This document shows positions 15,923-23,344 of a stretch of DNA of 31,123 nucleotides, one piece after another. Within the stretch, counting starts at the first letter, position 1, and each line of letters begins with the position of its first letter. This DNA comes from JBHELT01 sp046262935. Its GTDB lineage: Bacteria; Actinomycetota; CADDZG01; JAHWKV01. The notes beneath the pieces are model-generated. The model did not search any database. It had not been told where the DNA came from and saw only the letters and a list, made by a program, of their open reading frames with translations. Where the stretch lies: contig JBHELT010000027.1 of assembly GCA_046262935.1 (NCBI GenBank), forward strand, positions 1-31,123, read 5' to 3'. A program made the translations under genes and the position numbers.

Positions 15923-17104
15923 ATGTCCTTCGTAACCCGCTTATCGTGCCCCCGCTGCGGGCTGACATACGGCCACCGCGATGTTCATAACCTCTGCGGT
16001 TGTGGATCGCCCCTATTGGTCGATTATGACCTCGTCGCGATCGATGCCGGTGTGACGAAGCAAGATATCGCCCATCGAGACCCCAATATGTGGCGCTACC
16101 GAGAGTTCCTTCCCGTTGACGGCGAAGAGATAGTAAACCTCGGCGAGGGTTTCACCCCGCTAATGGCCATCAACGAACCTCGAAGACTGGATATCGATGC
16201 GGAACTGTGGATAAAGGATGAAGGCGTGAATCCCACTGGGAGTTTCAAAGCTAGGGGTGCATCTTGTGGGATCTCGCGAGCCGTTGAGTTGGGCATCAAG
16301 CATGTGGGGTTACCAACGGCGGGAAATGCCGGCGGGGCATGGGCCTGCTACGGCGCAGCCGCAGGAGTTGGCGTTCATGTGGTCATGCCGCGCGATGCCC
16401 CCGAGATCAACAAGCTTGAGTGCGCATTGTTTGGAGCCGACCTGTTGTTGGTTGATGGTTTGATCTCGGATGCAGGGAAAGTAGTTGCTCGGGGCGTTGA
16501 AGAACAAGGTTGGTTCGATGCTTCAACGCTGAAAGAGCCCTATCGCATCGAAGGAAAGAAAACGATCGGCCTCGAGATCGCCGAGCAGTTGGATTGGACC
16601 TTGCCCGACGTGATCATCTATCCGGCGGGCGGGGGAGTGGGAGCGATCGGAATAGATCGCGCTATCAATCAACTCCTCGCGATGGGCTGGGTTAAGGGTA
16701 CCGCGCCGCGTATGGTGATCGTTCAGGCCGAAGGGTGCGCGCCATTGGTTCGCGCGTTCGATGAAGGTGCGATGGCGTCTGAGTTCTGGGAAGGCGCAAG
16801 GACCGTAGCGTCGGGTTTGCGTGTTCCGAAGGCGATCGGTGATTTTCTGGTGCTCGATGCAGTGCGGCGCACCGGAGGAACGGCGGTCGCGGTAAGCGAT
16901 GAAGAGATCTTGACTGCGATGGGCAATTTGGCTCGCGTTACGGGCCTGCTTGCGGCCCCCGAGGGGGCCGCCACAGTTGCAGCCGCCCAGCGCTTATCCG
17001 CCGAGGGATGGATAAGGCCCGACGAACGAGTCGTGCTGATCAACACCGGAAATGGTGTGAAGTACCCGAATGAGATGAGGGCCGCAGCGGCGCGACTACT
17101 CTGA
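15923..17104 (+). CDS. thrC: Threonine synthase
   Basis: The last enzyme of threonine biosynthesis, converting O-phosphohomoserine to threonine with PLP. It has 393 residues. An N-terminal zinc ribbon uses Cys9, Cys12, Cys25 and Cys27 (CPRCG...CGCG). The PLP lysine is Lys109 in NPTGSFKARGA, and PTAGNAGGAWACYGAA matches the substrate loop, with Ala where many family members have Ser. The PLP phosphate loop is YPAGGGVGAIG. The threonine dehydratase family is related, but the zinc ribbon and length favour ThrC. Its 3' end overlaps the converging oxidoreductase gene by 9 bases, so no terminator fits between them. Confidence 0.93.
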   Translation: MSFVTRLSCPRCGLTYGHRDVHNLCGCGSPLLVDYDLVAIDAGVTKQDIAHRDPNMWRYREFLPVDGEEIVNLGEGFTPLMAINEPRRLDIDAELWIKDEGVNPTGSFKARGASCGISRAVELGIKHVGLPTAGNAGGAWACYGAAAGVGVHVVMPRDAPEINKLECALFGADLLLVDGLISDAGKVVARGVEEQGWFDASTLKEPYRIEGKKTIGLEIAEQLDWTLPDVIIYPAGGGVGAIGIDRAINQLLAMGWVKGTAPRMVIVQAEGCAPLVRAFDEGAMASEFWEGARTVASGLRVPKAIGDFLVLDAVRRTGGTAVAVSDEEILTAMGNLARVTGLLAAPEGAATVAAAQRLSAEGWIRPDERVVLINTGNGVKYPNEMRAAAARLL

Positions 17105-18613
17105 CCTTGGTTCGAGGTCCTTCACGGCTGGTCCCTGGATGACCTTTCCTTCGAGGTCGAACCGCGAGCCATGGCACGGGCAATCCCAGGTTTTTTCAGC
17201 GCCGTTGAAGGAAACGAGACATCCCATGTGGGTGCAGGCCGGGGAGACCGCCTTCAAGGCTCCGGACTCATCGCGATAGGCGGCGACCTTTTCACCATCC
17301 AACTCCACCAGACCGCCTTCACCGTTTCTCAGGGTTTGCGCGGCGGGGACCGAGATCGTTCTTAATCGGTCGCCGAGCAGATGGTCCACGGAAGCGGCGC
17401 TTTGCTTGATCACTTCTTTGGCAGACTTCAACACGTCGAGCCGGGTTGAGTCGAAGAACTTTGCCCATGGATTCTCGACGCCCGTGATGCGATCGGCCAG
17501 GATCATCGCGGCAGCCGTCCCGTTGGTCATTCCCCACTTATTGAACCCGGTGGCGACGAAGATGCGGTCCTCATTGGGGCCATTCGCGCCGATGAAGGGG
17601 ACGCCATCTGCGGGCATGTAGTCCTGTGCGGACCAACGGTTCTCGATCTTGGAGACATCGAAACGACTGCGCGCCCATGCTTCAAGGGTCTGGTAGCGCT
17701 TCTCGGTATCGGGTTCTTCACCGACACGGTGATTCTCGCCGCCGATTATCACAAGGTCATCGCCAAGCGCTGGATGAGGGCGGACTGAGCGCGAGGGAGT
17801 GTCGATGCTGATGTACATGCCATGCGGCGCTTTACCTGGGATCCTGACCGCGAGCGCGTAAGACCGTTCGGGGATGGTCCGTCCGAAGTAAAGACCTTTG
17901 TCCACTGTTGGGATATGTGTTGCGATGATCAGATGATCCGCATTGATCGATCCTTTGTCGGTCTCGACTATCAGGCGATCGCCCTTATCTACATCGAGGA
18001 ACTTCGTTGTTTCGAAAACCGCGCTTCCATCACCATCGATGGCGGTTGCCAGTGCGATGCAGTATTTCCTCGGATGGAATAGGGCCTGATCATCGAAGCG
18101 GATGGCCGCCTTCACCGCATAGGGCAGATCGATCTCTTCAACGAGCGCGGCCGGAAGACCGAGAGCGAGTGTCGCTTCGACTTCTTTCTGAATATCAGAG
18201 ACGAGGTCCTGGCTTTCCGTATAAGTGAAAGCGGGCTGTGGCGAATGATCGCAGTCGATGTCAAATTCCTCAATGAGGTCTGCGATCTTTTGTATAGCGG
18301 CCTGATTCGCCTGCGCATAAACAAGAGCATTGTCATGCCCGAAGTCTTTCGTCAGTTGCGTGTACGTGAGTGAGTGCAGCGATGTGACCTTCGCTGTCGT
18401 GTAACCCGTCACGCCAGAGGCGATACGGTCGGACTCGATAAGCGCGACCTTGCGGCCACGTTGTTTTAGCAGAAGGGCAGCAGTTAGGCCGGTGATCCCT
18501 CCGCCGGCGACAACCACGTCGAAGTCAGCGTCGCCGGTCAGTGGCGGGAACGTCGCCGAAGAGTTTGTTGTTGAGATCCATATCGATTCATTCTGTTGAT
18601 GCAACTTTCCCAT
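17096..18613 (-). CDS. FAD-dependent oxidoreductase with C-terminal Rieske domain
   Basis: A 505-residue fusion. Residues 30-390 form a DAO/glycine-oxidase-like FAD domain with dinucleotide motif AGGGITGLTAA (Gly37, Gly39, Gly42) and a second-half element GFNKWGMTNGTAAAM. A Rieske [2Fe-2S] domain at about 420-500 has ligands Cys460/His462 in CTHMGC and Cys478/His481 in CPCHGS, plus the disulfide cysteines 465 and 480. The architecture matches the YhfW-like family, whose substrate is not established. No export signal is seen at the N-terminus, so it is probably cytoplasmic. The start is supported by AAGGAG seven bases upstream. It lies divergently from the VOC gene and converges on thrC with a 9-base overlap. 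Confidence 0.93.
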   Translation of the reverse strand: MGKLHQQNESIWISTTNSSATFPPLTGDADFDVVVAGGGITGLTAALLLKQRGRKVALIESDRIASGVTGYTTAKVTSLHSLTYTQLTKDFGHDNALVYAQANQAAIQKIADLIEEFDIDCDHSPQPAFTYTESQDLVSDIQKEVEATLALGLPAALVEEIDLPYAVKAAIRFDDQALFHPRKYCIALATAIDGDGSAVFETTKFLDVDKGDRLIVETDKGSINADHLIIATHIPTVDKGLYFGRTIPERSYALAVRIPGKAPHGMYISIDTPSRSVRPHPALGDDLVIIGGENHRVGEEPDTEKRYQTLEAWARSRFDVSKIENRWSAQDYMPADGVPFIGANGPNEDRIFVATGFNKWGMTNGTAAAMILADRITGVENPWAKFFDSTRLDVLKSAKEVIKQSAASVDHLLGDRLRTISVPAAQTLRNGEGGLVELDGEKVAAYRDESGALKAVSPACTHMGCLVSFNGAEKTWDCPCHGSRFDLEGKVIQGPAVKDLEPRSE

Positions 18614-18753
18614 CGAAGAACTCCTTCATGTCGGAAACGAAGTCCTACCCAAAGTCTGTGATTCCAAAAATGGCTCAAATGGCAAATGCCAATCTCCTGA
18701 AGGGCCCAATCGTGGTTTGATGCCCGCTAGGATGGTTGGTTTAGGACGGTCGC

Positions 18754-19104
18754 ATGGAACAATCTGAACATGACAAAAGGATCGACTACATCGAAATTGC
18801 GTCCGCGGATATTCCGTCGGCAAAGAAGTTCTATTCTGCAGTCTTCGGCTGGAACTTTGTTGACTACGGTCCCGGCTACGCGAGCTTCAATGACGGCAGG
18901 TTGTCTGGTGGCTTTGGCAACGAAGCCCACGAGGAAGGCCGTTCGGTTCTGATAGTGCTTTACGCAACAGACCTCGACCTGGTCAAGAAGCAGGTTGTCG
19001 AGGAAGGGGGAACGATCACTAGGGAAACCTTTTCGTTCCCTGGAGGCCGCCGCTTTCACTTCACCGACCCTGGGGGCCTGGAGCTCGCGGTCTGGTCCGA
19101 GTGA
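18754..19104 (+). CDS. VOC-superfamily (glyoxalase/bleomycin-resistance-like) protein
   Basis: A 116-residue single-domain protein with paired beta-alpha-beta-beta-beta modules. Typical features are IDYIEIASADIPSAKKFYSAVFGW at the start and RFHFTDPGGLELAVWSE at the end, the latter carrying the usual metal-ligand glutamate. Many such proteins are of unknown substrate. A TAGGAT box at 18728-18733 and AGGA at 18743-18746 precede the ATG. The stop overlaps the GTG of the next gene (GTGA), so the pair is an operon. Confidence 0.85.
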   Translation: MEQSEHDKRIDYIEIASADIPSAKKFYSAVFGWNFVDYGPGYASFNDGRLSGGFGNEAHEEGRSVLIVLYATDLDLVKKQVVEEGGTITRETFSFPGGRRFHFTDPGGLELAVWSE

Positions 19105-19571
19105 CCACTCGCAAGAAGCCGATCTTCGAGTTTCGATCGAAGCTCCAAAGTAGCGGCACAGGCGGAGGTGGCCATTTCGTGAAGGTCCCCGAGGAAGTAG
19201 TCCATTCCCTCGGGGCGGGAAAACGGCCTGCGGTCCGCGCTTCATTCAACGGTATCGATTACAGGGGCCGAGTGGTGAGGATGGGCGATTCGTATTGCAT
19301 CGGAGTCCTAAAAGCCATCATCGAAGAGACTGGCCTGCGACCAGGTGGCGTGGTGGATGTGAAGCTGGCGCTGGACGACGAGCCCAGAACGGTGGAAGTG
19401 CCACCCGAGTTGATGGCGGCCCTTAGGAAGAACAAGCGGCTGCAGGACGCTTGGGATTCACTTTCTTATACGCATCGAAAGGAATGGGCACGAGCCATAG
19501 AGCAGGCCAAGAAACCCGAAACCAAGCAGCGGCGGGTCCAGCAAGCGATCGATTCTCTGACGAAGGGCTAG
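19101..19571 (+). CDS. DUF1905/YdeI (OmdA)-type protein
   Basis: A 156-residue protein with two parts. Residues 1-95 resemble DUF1905 (FVKVPEEVVHSLGAGKRPAVRASFNG...GLRPGGVVDVKL). Residues 105-156 are the YdeI/OmdA-type helical tail (AWDSLSYTHRKEWARAIEQA...ETKQRRVQQAIDSL). Related E. coli YdeI was linked to resistance to polymyxin and bacteriocins, but that role is not established here. The GTG start overlaps the VOC stop. The stop lies 73 bases before tRNA-Glu, and no clear terminator is seen. Confidence 0.88.
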   Translation: MTTRKKPIFEFRSKLQSSGTGGGGHFVKVPEEVVHSLGAGKRPAVRASFNGIDYRGRVVRMGDSYCIGVLKAIIEETGLRPGGVVDVKLALDDEPRTVEVPPELMAALRKNKRLQDAWDSLSYTHRKEWARAIEQAKKPETKQRRVQQAIDSLTKG

Positions 19572-19629
19572 CGCTGAGTCTGAAGATGCTGTACTGCGGA
19601 CGCCTACCAATGGATCTCAGAATTTTGGT

Positions 19630-19635
19630 CATAAT
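19630..19635 (+). promoter_or_regulatory. Putative -10 box of tRNA-Glu
   Basis: CATAAT (five of six bases of TATAAT) lies nine bases upstream of the tRNA 5' end. No good -35 hexamer is visible. Confidence 0.45.
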
Positions 19636-19644
19636 GTCGGCCTA

Positions 19645-19721
19645 GCCCCCGTCGTCTAGCGGCCTAGGACACCGCCCTCTCAAGGCGGAGATCACGGGTT
19701 CGAAACCCGTCGGGGGTACCA
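19645..19721 (+). tRNA. tRNA-Glu(CUC) with encoded CCA
   Basis: A full cloverleaf: acceptor GCCCCCG pairs with CGGGGGT (a G-U wobble at the first pair), the D-arm contains TAGCGGCCTAGGA, and the anticodon stem CCGCC/GGCGG encloses CTCTCAA with anticodon CTC. The T-arm is ACGGG TTCGAAA CCCGT. The discriminator A is followed by CCA at 19719-19721, so the CCA tail is genomically encoded here, unlike in the neighbouring tRNA-Gln. The accessory region of toxin-antitoxin genes and debris begins directly downstream, so this tRNA may have been an integration site. No repeat of its 3' end was found in the window. Confidence 0.97.
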
Positions 19722-19779
19722 ATTTGGAACCTAATCGCGCCTATTCAAACCCCATTTCGTAAAGGTTCTCCTACGGCTC

Positions 19780-20118
19780 TCAAGTCTCGGCAAGGAGTCG
19801 GTCCACCGCTGCCCTCAAGCCTGGGAGATCGCGCTCGATAGTTTCCCAAACGATTTCGAGATCCAGAATGAAATAGCCATGAATCAGACGGTCTCTCATC
19901 CCAATGACCAGCTGCCACGGCACTTCGGGTGCCGCCTCGAGCAAGCGGACAAGGATATGCCGTGCAGCTTCGCCGAGGACCTCCAGGTTTCGGATAACTG
20001 CATCCTGCGTAGCCTCAGACTCGAAGAATTGAGTGCGCCCTGAAGCCGTGTATTCCGCGATCCGGCGAAGAGCATCCTGGATGTCTTCGAGCCAAAGCCG
20101 TTCGTCCCTAGGCTGCAA
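19780..20118 (-). CDS. hepT: HepT-like HEPN-domain toxin (DUF86)
   Basis: A 112-residue all-helical HEPN protein of the DUF86 family. The RNase motif RX4HXY is intact: Arg75, His80 and Tyr82 in RDRLIHGY. In the characterised MntA/HepT systems, HepT is the RNase toxin and the antitoxin MntA inactivates it by AMPylating the tyrosine of this motif. The tyrosine is present. The frame starts with TTG at 20118, which overlaps the mntA stop region by 11 bases, so the genes are coupled. No separate ribosome site is seen. Named by family resemblance. Confidence 0.88.
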   Translation of the reverse strand: MQPRDERLWLEDIQDALRRIAEYTASGRTQFFESEATQDAVIRNLEVLGEAARHILVRLLEAAPEVPWQLVIGMRDRLIHGYFILDLEIVWETIERDLPGLRAAVDRLLAET

Positions 20119-20392
20119 TTAGGGGCTTGGCCTCGGCCAGAATTCGCTCACGAAGGCGAGGGTGTAGCTCTGCCTCCGTCACCACCTCTACGGGGAACCC
20201 CAGGTGTTCGATTAACTCCTGCTCGATTGCGATGAGGCTGAGAAGGGTGGCCTCAGGCGGCAGAGTGACAAGGATGTCCAGATCGCTCTGTTCTGTGGCG
20301 TCCCCTCTTGCGTATGAGCCGAAAATCCTAATGTCACGTGCTCCGTGTTTGGACGCGATCTTGAGTATGTCTTGGACTGGCAGATCGTCCAC
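20108..20392 (-). CDS. mntA: MntA-like minimal nucleotidyltransferase antitoxin
   Basis: A 94-residue MNT-domain nucleotidyltransferase. It carries the GSX10DXD motif (GSYARGDATEQSDLD: Gly25-Ser26, Asp37, Asp39), which binds metal and transfers AMP. In known MntA/HepT modules it modifies the HepT tyrosine and neutralises it. The start is chosen as the GTG at 20392, because AGGAGG at 20406-20401 lies 8 bases upstream of it. An in-frame GTG at 20401 overlaps that ribosome site and is less likely. The gene is the first of the mntA-hepT operon and lies downstream of tRNA-Glu. Confidence 0.87.
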   Translation of the reverse strand: MDDLPVQDILKIASKHGARDIRIFGSYARGDATEQSDLDILVTLPPEATLLSLIAIEQELIEHLGFPVEVVTEAELHPRLRERILAEAKPLIAA

Positions 20393-20478
20393 GTCATCCA
20401 CCTCCTAGCAATCAGGATATCTGACCGCCGATCAAATCTGAAGCGCACCGGGTTGCGTAGAGGGAATCTGAATTGGAT

Positions 20479-20630
20479 TCACACTAACTCCACAACCTCG
20501 GTCAATGCATCGTAATAGCTCCTCTCGAGTTCCACGGGTGGGATGTCTCCGATCTCACCATGAAGCCTTCTGTGATTGAACCACTAGATCCACTCCAGGG
20601 TGGCGAACTCGACATGCTCCCTGGTTAAAC
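20479..20630 (-). pseudogene. IS3-family transposase (OrfB) C-terminal remnant
   Basis: On the minus strand the bases encode the C-terminal tail of an IS3-type integrase-core transposase: VEFATLEWI, stop, then WFNHRRLHGEIGDIPPVELE and the closing SYYDALTEVVELV. The WFNHRRLHGE...PP block is characteristic of that family. An in-frame TAG at 20586-20584 sits where members carry a residue before WFN. The 5' two-thirds of the gene and any inverted repeats are missing. The fragment ends abruptly at about 20630, where a truncated methyltransferase on the other strand begins. It was too short and broken to be listed as an open frame. Confidence 0.8.
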
Positions 20631-20951
20631 CTGCCGTTCACGCCCGAGTCATTCGAGGCATCTTACGCGATGAACTCTCTGCTTCACGTCCCGAACGCCC
20701 TTCTTCCAGAGGTGCTAGAGGAATTGCGCAAGGTTCTCGTCTCAGGGGGACTTTTCCTTCTGGGGGTTTACGAAGAAGAACCGTTCGAGGGTGATGCTCC
20801 CGAGGACTCGTATGAGCCCCCGCGATTCTTTTCTTTCCGTTCCGACGACCAGATGGTTGCGTTTGTCGAACCCATGTTCCAAGTCTTGGACTTCCATGAC
20901 GTTGAGCCGGAAGGAGTCCACTTTCAGTCTCTTACCCTCCGGAAGAGGTAA
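20631..20951 (+). pseudogene. SAM-dependent methyltransferase, 5'-truncated fragment
   Basis: The frame from 20631 reads LPFTPESFEASYAMNSLLHV, followed by NALLPEVLEELRKVLVSGGLFLLGVYEEE and ending in the strand-type EGVHFQSLTLRKR. This is the C-terminal third of a class I methyltransferase, including the post-IV motif with SGGLF. The glycine-rich SAM loop is absent. The upstream edge coincides with the IS3 remnant, so an insertion and deletion probably removed the first two-thirds. A start at the ATG 20670 is possible but would give only 93 residues without a cofactor site. Confidence 0.8.
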
Positions 20952-21070
20952 CCGTGGACCCCGATGTAATTCCATGATTCCGGACCGTGGTCGCGCCTGG
21001 TCTCGCTGTGCCTGAGCCGGGCTCACGAATTTGAAAGAAGTCAGACCATATTTCTGAGAGCATTCATCCG

Positions 21071-21535
21071 ATGAAGCCGCCCGATGACTGCCTTGCCTGC
21101 CAGGCAAGAGCAGGGAAGATCAGATTGAACCCCGCCCCCGAGATCTATTCCGGCGAACATTGGATCGTCGAACACATCGAACCGACCGACATCTTAGGGT
21201 GGGTGGTGCTAGCCACCCGTGAACACCGGCATGCGATGCACGATCTCGTTCCTGCCGAGTGGGCCGAGGTGACATCGGTGCTTCCGGCCTTATGCCAGGC
21301 GATTCGAAATGTGACGGGTTGCGAGAAGGAGTACCTCGCTCAGTTCGCCGAGCAGGACGGTTTCAACCATGTCCACATCCATGTGATCCCCAGGATGCCA
21401 ACGTGGCCGGTCGAATGGCGAGGTTTTAGTGTCAGCTCAGCGATAGGTAAAAACGCCAAGCAACCGATCTCCGCGGAAAGGATGTCGGAGTTCGCGCTTC
21501 GGCTGAAGGCGGAACTGGAGCGGTTGCTCGGATGA
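21071..21535 (+). CDS. HIT-family hydrolase
   Basis: A 154-residue histidine-triad protein, a family of nucleotide hydrolases and transferases such as Ap4A and AMP-lysine hydrolases. The triad is intact: His100, His102 and His104 in FNHVHIHVIPRMP, with the middle one the nucleophile. A CLAC pair at residues 7-10 may bind zinc, as in several HIT proteins. The ATG has no clear ribosome site. The stop overlaps the ATG of the HAD gene (ATGA at 21532-21535), so the two form an operon. Confidence 0.88.
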   Translation: MKPPDDCLACQARAGKIRLNPAPEIYSGEHWIVEHIEPTDILGWVVLATREHRHAMHDLVPAEWAEVTSVLPALCQAIRNVTGCEKEYLAQFAEQDGFNHVHIHVIPRMPTWPVEWRGFSVSSAIGKNAKQPISAERMSEFALRLKAELERLLG

Positions 21536-22171
21536 CCGCTGCAGAAAATCTCCCTATCAAGGCCGTCATTTTTGACATTGGGGGGGGTCGTTCTGCCCTT
21601 CGCAACGCTCGAAGAGGGCCACGACCATAAGTGGGAACGGATACTTAACCTTGAGCAAGGTGCCATCGCACAGCTGATCTGGAATCACGAGAATGTTCGA
21701 CGCGCAGGGACCGGGGAGATGTCGTTCCTCGAGTTCCAATCATGGGACGGTAAAGAGCTGCGGCTGAGCAGCGATCAACTCAAGGAGTGGCACGAAGATA
21801 TGTGGGCGCTGGTGGAATTCGACGGGTCCATAGCTGCTTGGATCCGGGTGTTACGAAAGAGCATGAAGGTAGCTTTCCTTTCCAATGCCTGGTCAGACGA
21901 TCGCAAAGAGCTGTCTGAACGCTTTGCATTGGAAGATCTGGCCGACTTGATAATCATCTCAGGGGAGGAAGGTGTCTCTAAACCGAATCCGCGTATATAT
22001 GAACTTACGCTTGAGAGACTTGGACTTGCGCCCGAACAAACCGTATTTGTTGACGACCGGCCAGAGAACGTTGAAGCAGCGGTACGGCTTGGAATGAACG
22101 GCGTGCTCAGGCAGACGACAGAACAGATGATGCGCGATGTGAATGCCTTAACTACCATCCTTTACTCGTAG
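21532..22171 (+). pseudogene. HAD-superfamily hydrolase broken by a G-tract frameshift
   Basis: The ATG at 21532 overlaps the upstream HIT stop and starts MTAAENLPIKAVIFDIGG, the HAD motif I strand. The frame then breaks in a run of eight G (21580-21587). With seven G it would read VIFDIGGVVLPFATLEEGHD and continue to the end. Downstream, the other HAD motifs are present in the second frame: Ser in LSNAW (motif II), Lys in GVSKPNPRIYE (motif III) and the acidic VFVDDRPENV (motif IV). The restored protein would be about 212 residues, similar to epoxide-hydrolase-N-terminal-like phosphatases. The extra G may be real decay, slippage-based on/off control or a sequencing error. Confidence 0.85.
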
Positions 22172-22218
22172 CCTTGACGAAGAGACACTTGAGGACGTCA
22201 TGGCCGGAAAGATGAAGC

Positions 22219-22602
22219 TTACTGAGTTAGCTCTTGTCCGCTCAGATCGTGAAAGTGAATCTGTTCAACATCCTGGCGCGGGCCCCCGTTGATAACGACA
22301 CTGTATCCATCTGGCTCAAGCCCCAAGTCCGCAACGATCTTCTGGATCGTGAGGAAAACGCCGCGTAGCACGTCGGCGTCTTCGACCGAGAGATGCATCA
22401 ACGTCTTGATGGCGCGTTTGGGAACCACTACCACATGGGTTTCGTGAGTCGGTTCGGGATGCCGAAAAGCGACAACGAGATCTGTCTCATGAAGTTTGTC
22501 CACGGGCATCAATCTAGTCGCATGGGCGAAGCTCCACCTAATGATCGAGTTGCCGAGGGGCGTTCGCGCGATTTTGAATAGTGACCTAGACAGAGCCTTC
22601 AC
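22219..22602 (-). CDS. HIT-like protein with Gln in place of the first triad histidine
   Basis: A 127-residue HIT-fold protein. The motif is EQIHFHDLSG: Gln114, His116 and His118, so the nucleophile His116 and the last His are kept but the first His is Gln. The N-terminal part FAHATRLMPVDKLHETDLVVAFRHP resembles HIT entry strands. It starts at a GTG with GAGG five bases upstream, overlapping the tail of the phosphotransferase remnant. The same strand and near-continuity suggest it was once co-transcribed with that gene. The function is unknown; activity may differ from standard HIT hydrolases. Confidence 0.75.
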   Translation of the reverse strand: MKALSRSLFKIARTPLGNSIIRWSFAHATRLMPVDKLHETDLVVAFRHPEPTHETHVVVVPKRAIKTLMHLSVEDADVLRGVFLTIQKIVADLGLEPDGYSVVINGGPRQDVEQIHFHDLSGQELTQ

Positions 22603-23087
22603 GGAACCTCACCGAGTCCCAAGTTTCGATTATGGGCGAGCGGCGGATGATGTGCGTTAGATCCCAATCCAAGTTGGAGCCCGACTCCCTCAACAACTGA
22701 CTTCTCGCACCTTCGAGACACCACGCCCACCATACAGGAGTCATCAAAGCCAGTTCCGCTGCCGAGAGCGGATCGACTTTCCATTCAGCCGTGAACAACA
22801 TCGTCATGCTGGCCCCAACATGACAGTGCGAAGTCCGCGACGCGGTGATTGAGGTGCGCCATGTCGAAGTCGAGAATCGCGGTCAGGTGTTGAGACCGGA
22901 AGCGGAGGTTCCAGAGAGCGAAGTCTCCGTGAATGATGATCGCAGGAAGTGTTTCAGTGTGGAGCTCTCGAAGTCGTTCTTGTGCTCTTTCAGAATGCCA
23001 TCTTAGAACCCTTGCTTCGTCCGGACGGGTTCGTTCGAGTGAGGCGAGAATCTCTTGTGGTGCGGGTCCCTCCGTCCAGGACCCCAT
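22586..23087 (-). pseudogene. Aminoglycoside phosphotransferase (APH)-like gene, frameshifted and 5'-truncated
   Basis: The C-terminal lobe of a protein-kinase-like phosphotransferase is recognisable: Brenner motif HGDFALWN (catalytic Asp, Asn ligand) at about 22931-22908, and ILDFDMAHLNHRVADFALSC (Mg-binding DFD). The frame then ends in VVHG stop near 22787. The expected continuation, KVDPLSAAELALMTPVWWAW, lies in another frame up to the stop at 22586. Skipping one base near 22790 would join them. The N-lobe with the nucleotide-binding lysine is absent upstream, where a coiled-coil sequence of other origin takes over. Substrate cannot be guessed; the gene is probably dead. Confidence 0.75.
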
Positions 23088-23344
23088 ACTTCCTCGGTGA
23101 GCAGCAGCCGCTCCCTCTGAGCCTCCAGCGTCTTGAGGCGGTCCTTCAAGTCCTCGAACGCGCTAGAGTCGTCCTCGTTCAAGGTCTCGGACTCGGCGTG
23201 GAAACTGATCAGACGGTTGATGGCATCCCGCTGCTTCACGATCTTGCGGTCGATCCTGGGCAAATCTGAGTCGACGTCGGTGATGGATTTGCCTTCCGAA
23301 TCCGCGGTAGGCGGACCCGGTCGCGCCCACCTCTCGATCTTTCC
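23003..23344 (-). pseudogene. Open fragment with coiled coil resembling a serine-recombinase tail
   Basis: In an open minus-strand frame I see DLPRIDRKIVKQRDAINRLI, a hinge, and SAFEDLKDRLKTLEAQRERL. This is a long helical pair like the coiled-coil insert near the C-terminus of large serine recombinases. The frame opens just after a stop at 23347-23345 and has no good start or ribosome site. No catalytic recombinase domain is present. Past 23090 the same frame runs into the APH-like coding region and is no longer credible. I treat it as a fragment left by a recombination junction, with low certainty about the family. Confidence 0.35.

Noticed and set aside
21572..22171. TTG 21572 as the true HAD start
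   Set aside because: It would drop the motif I strand that is clearly encoded upstream in the other frame and has no ribosome site.
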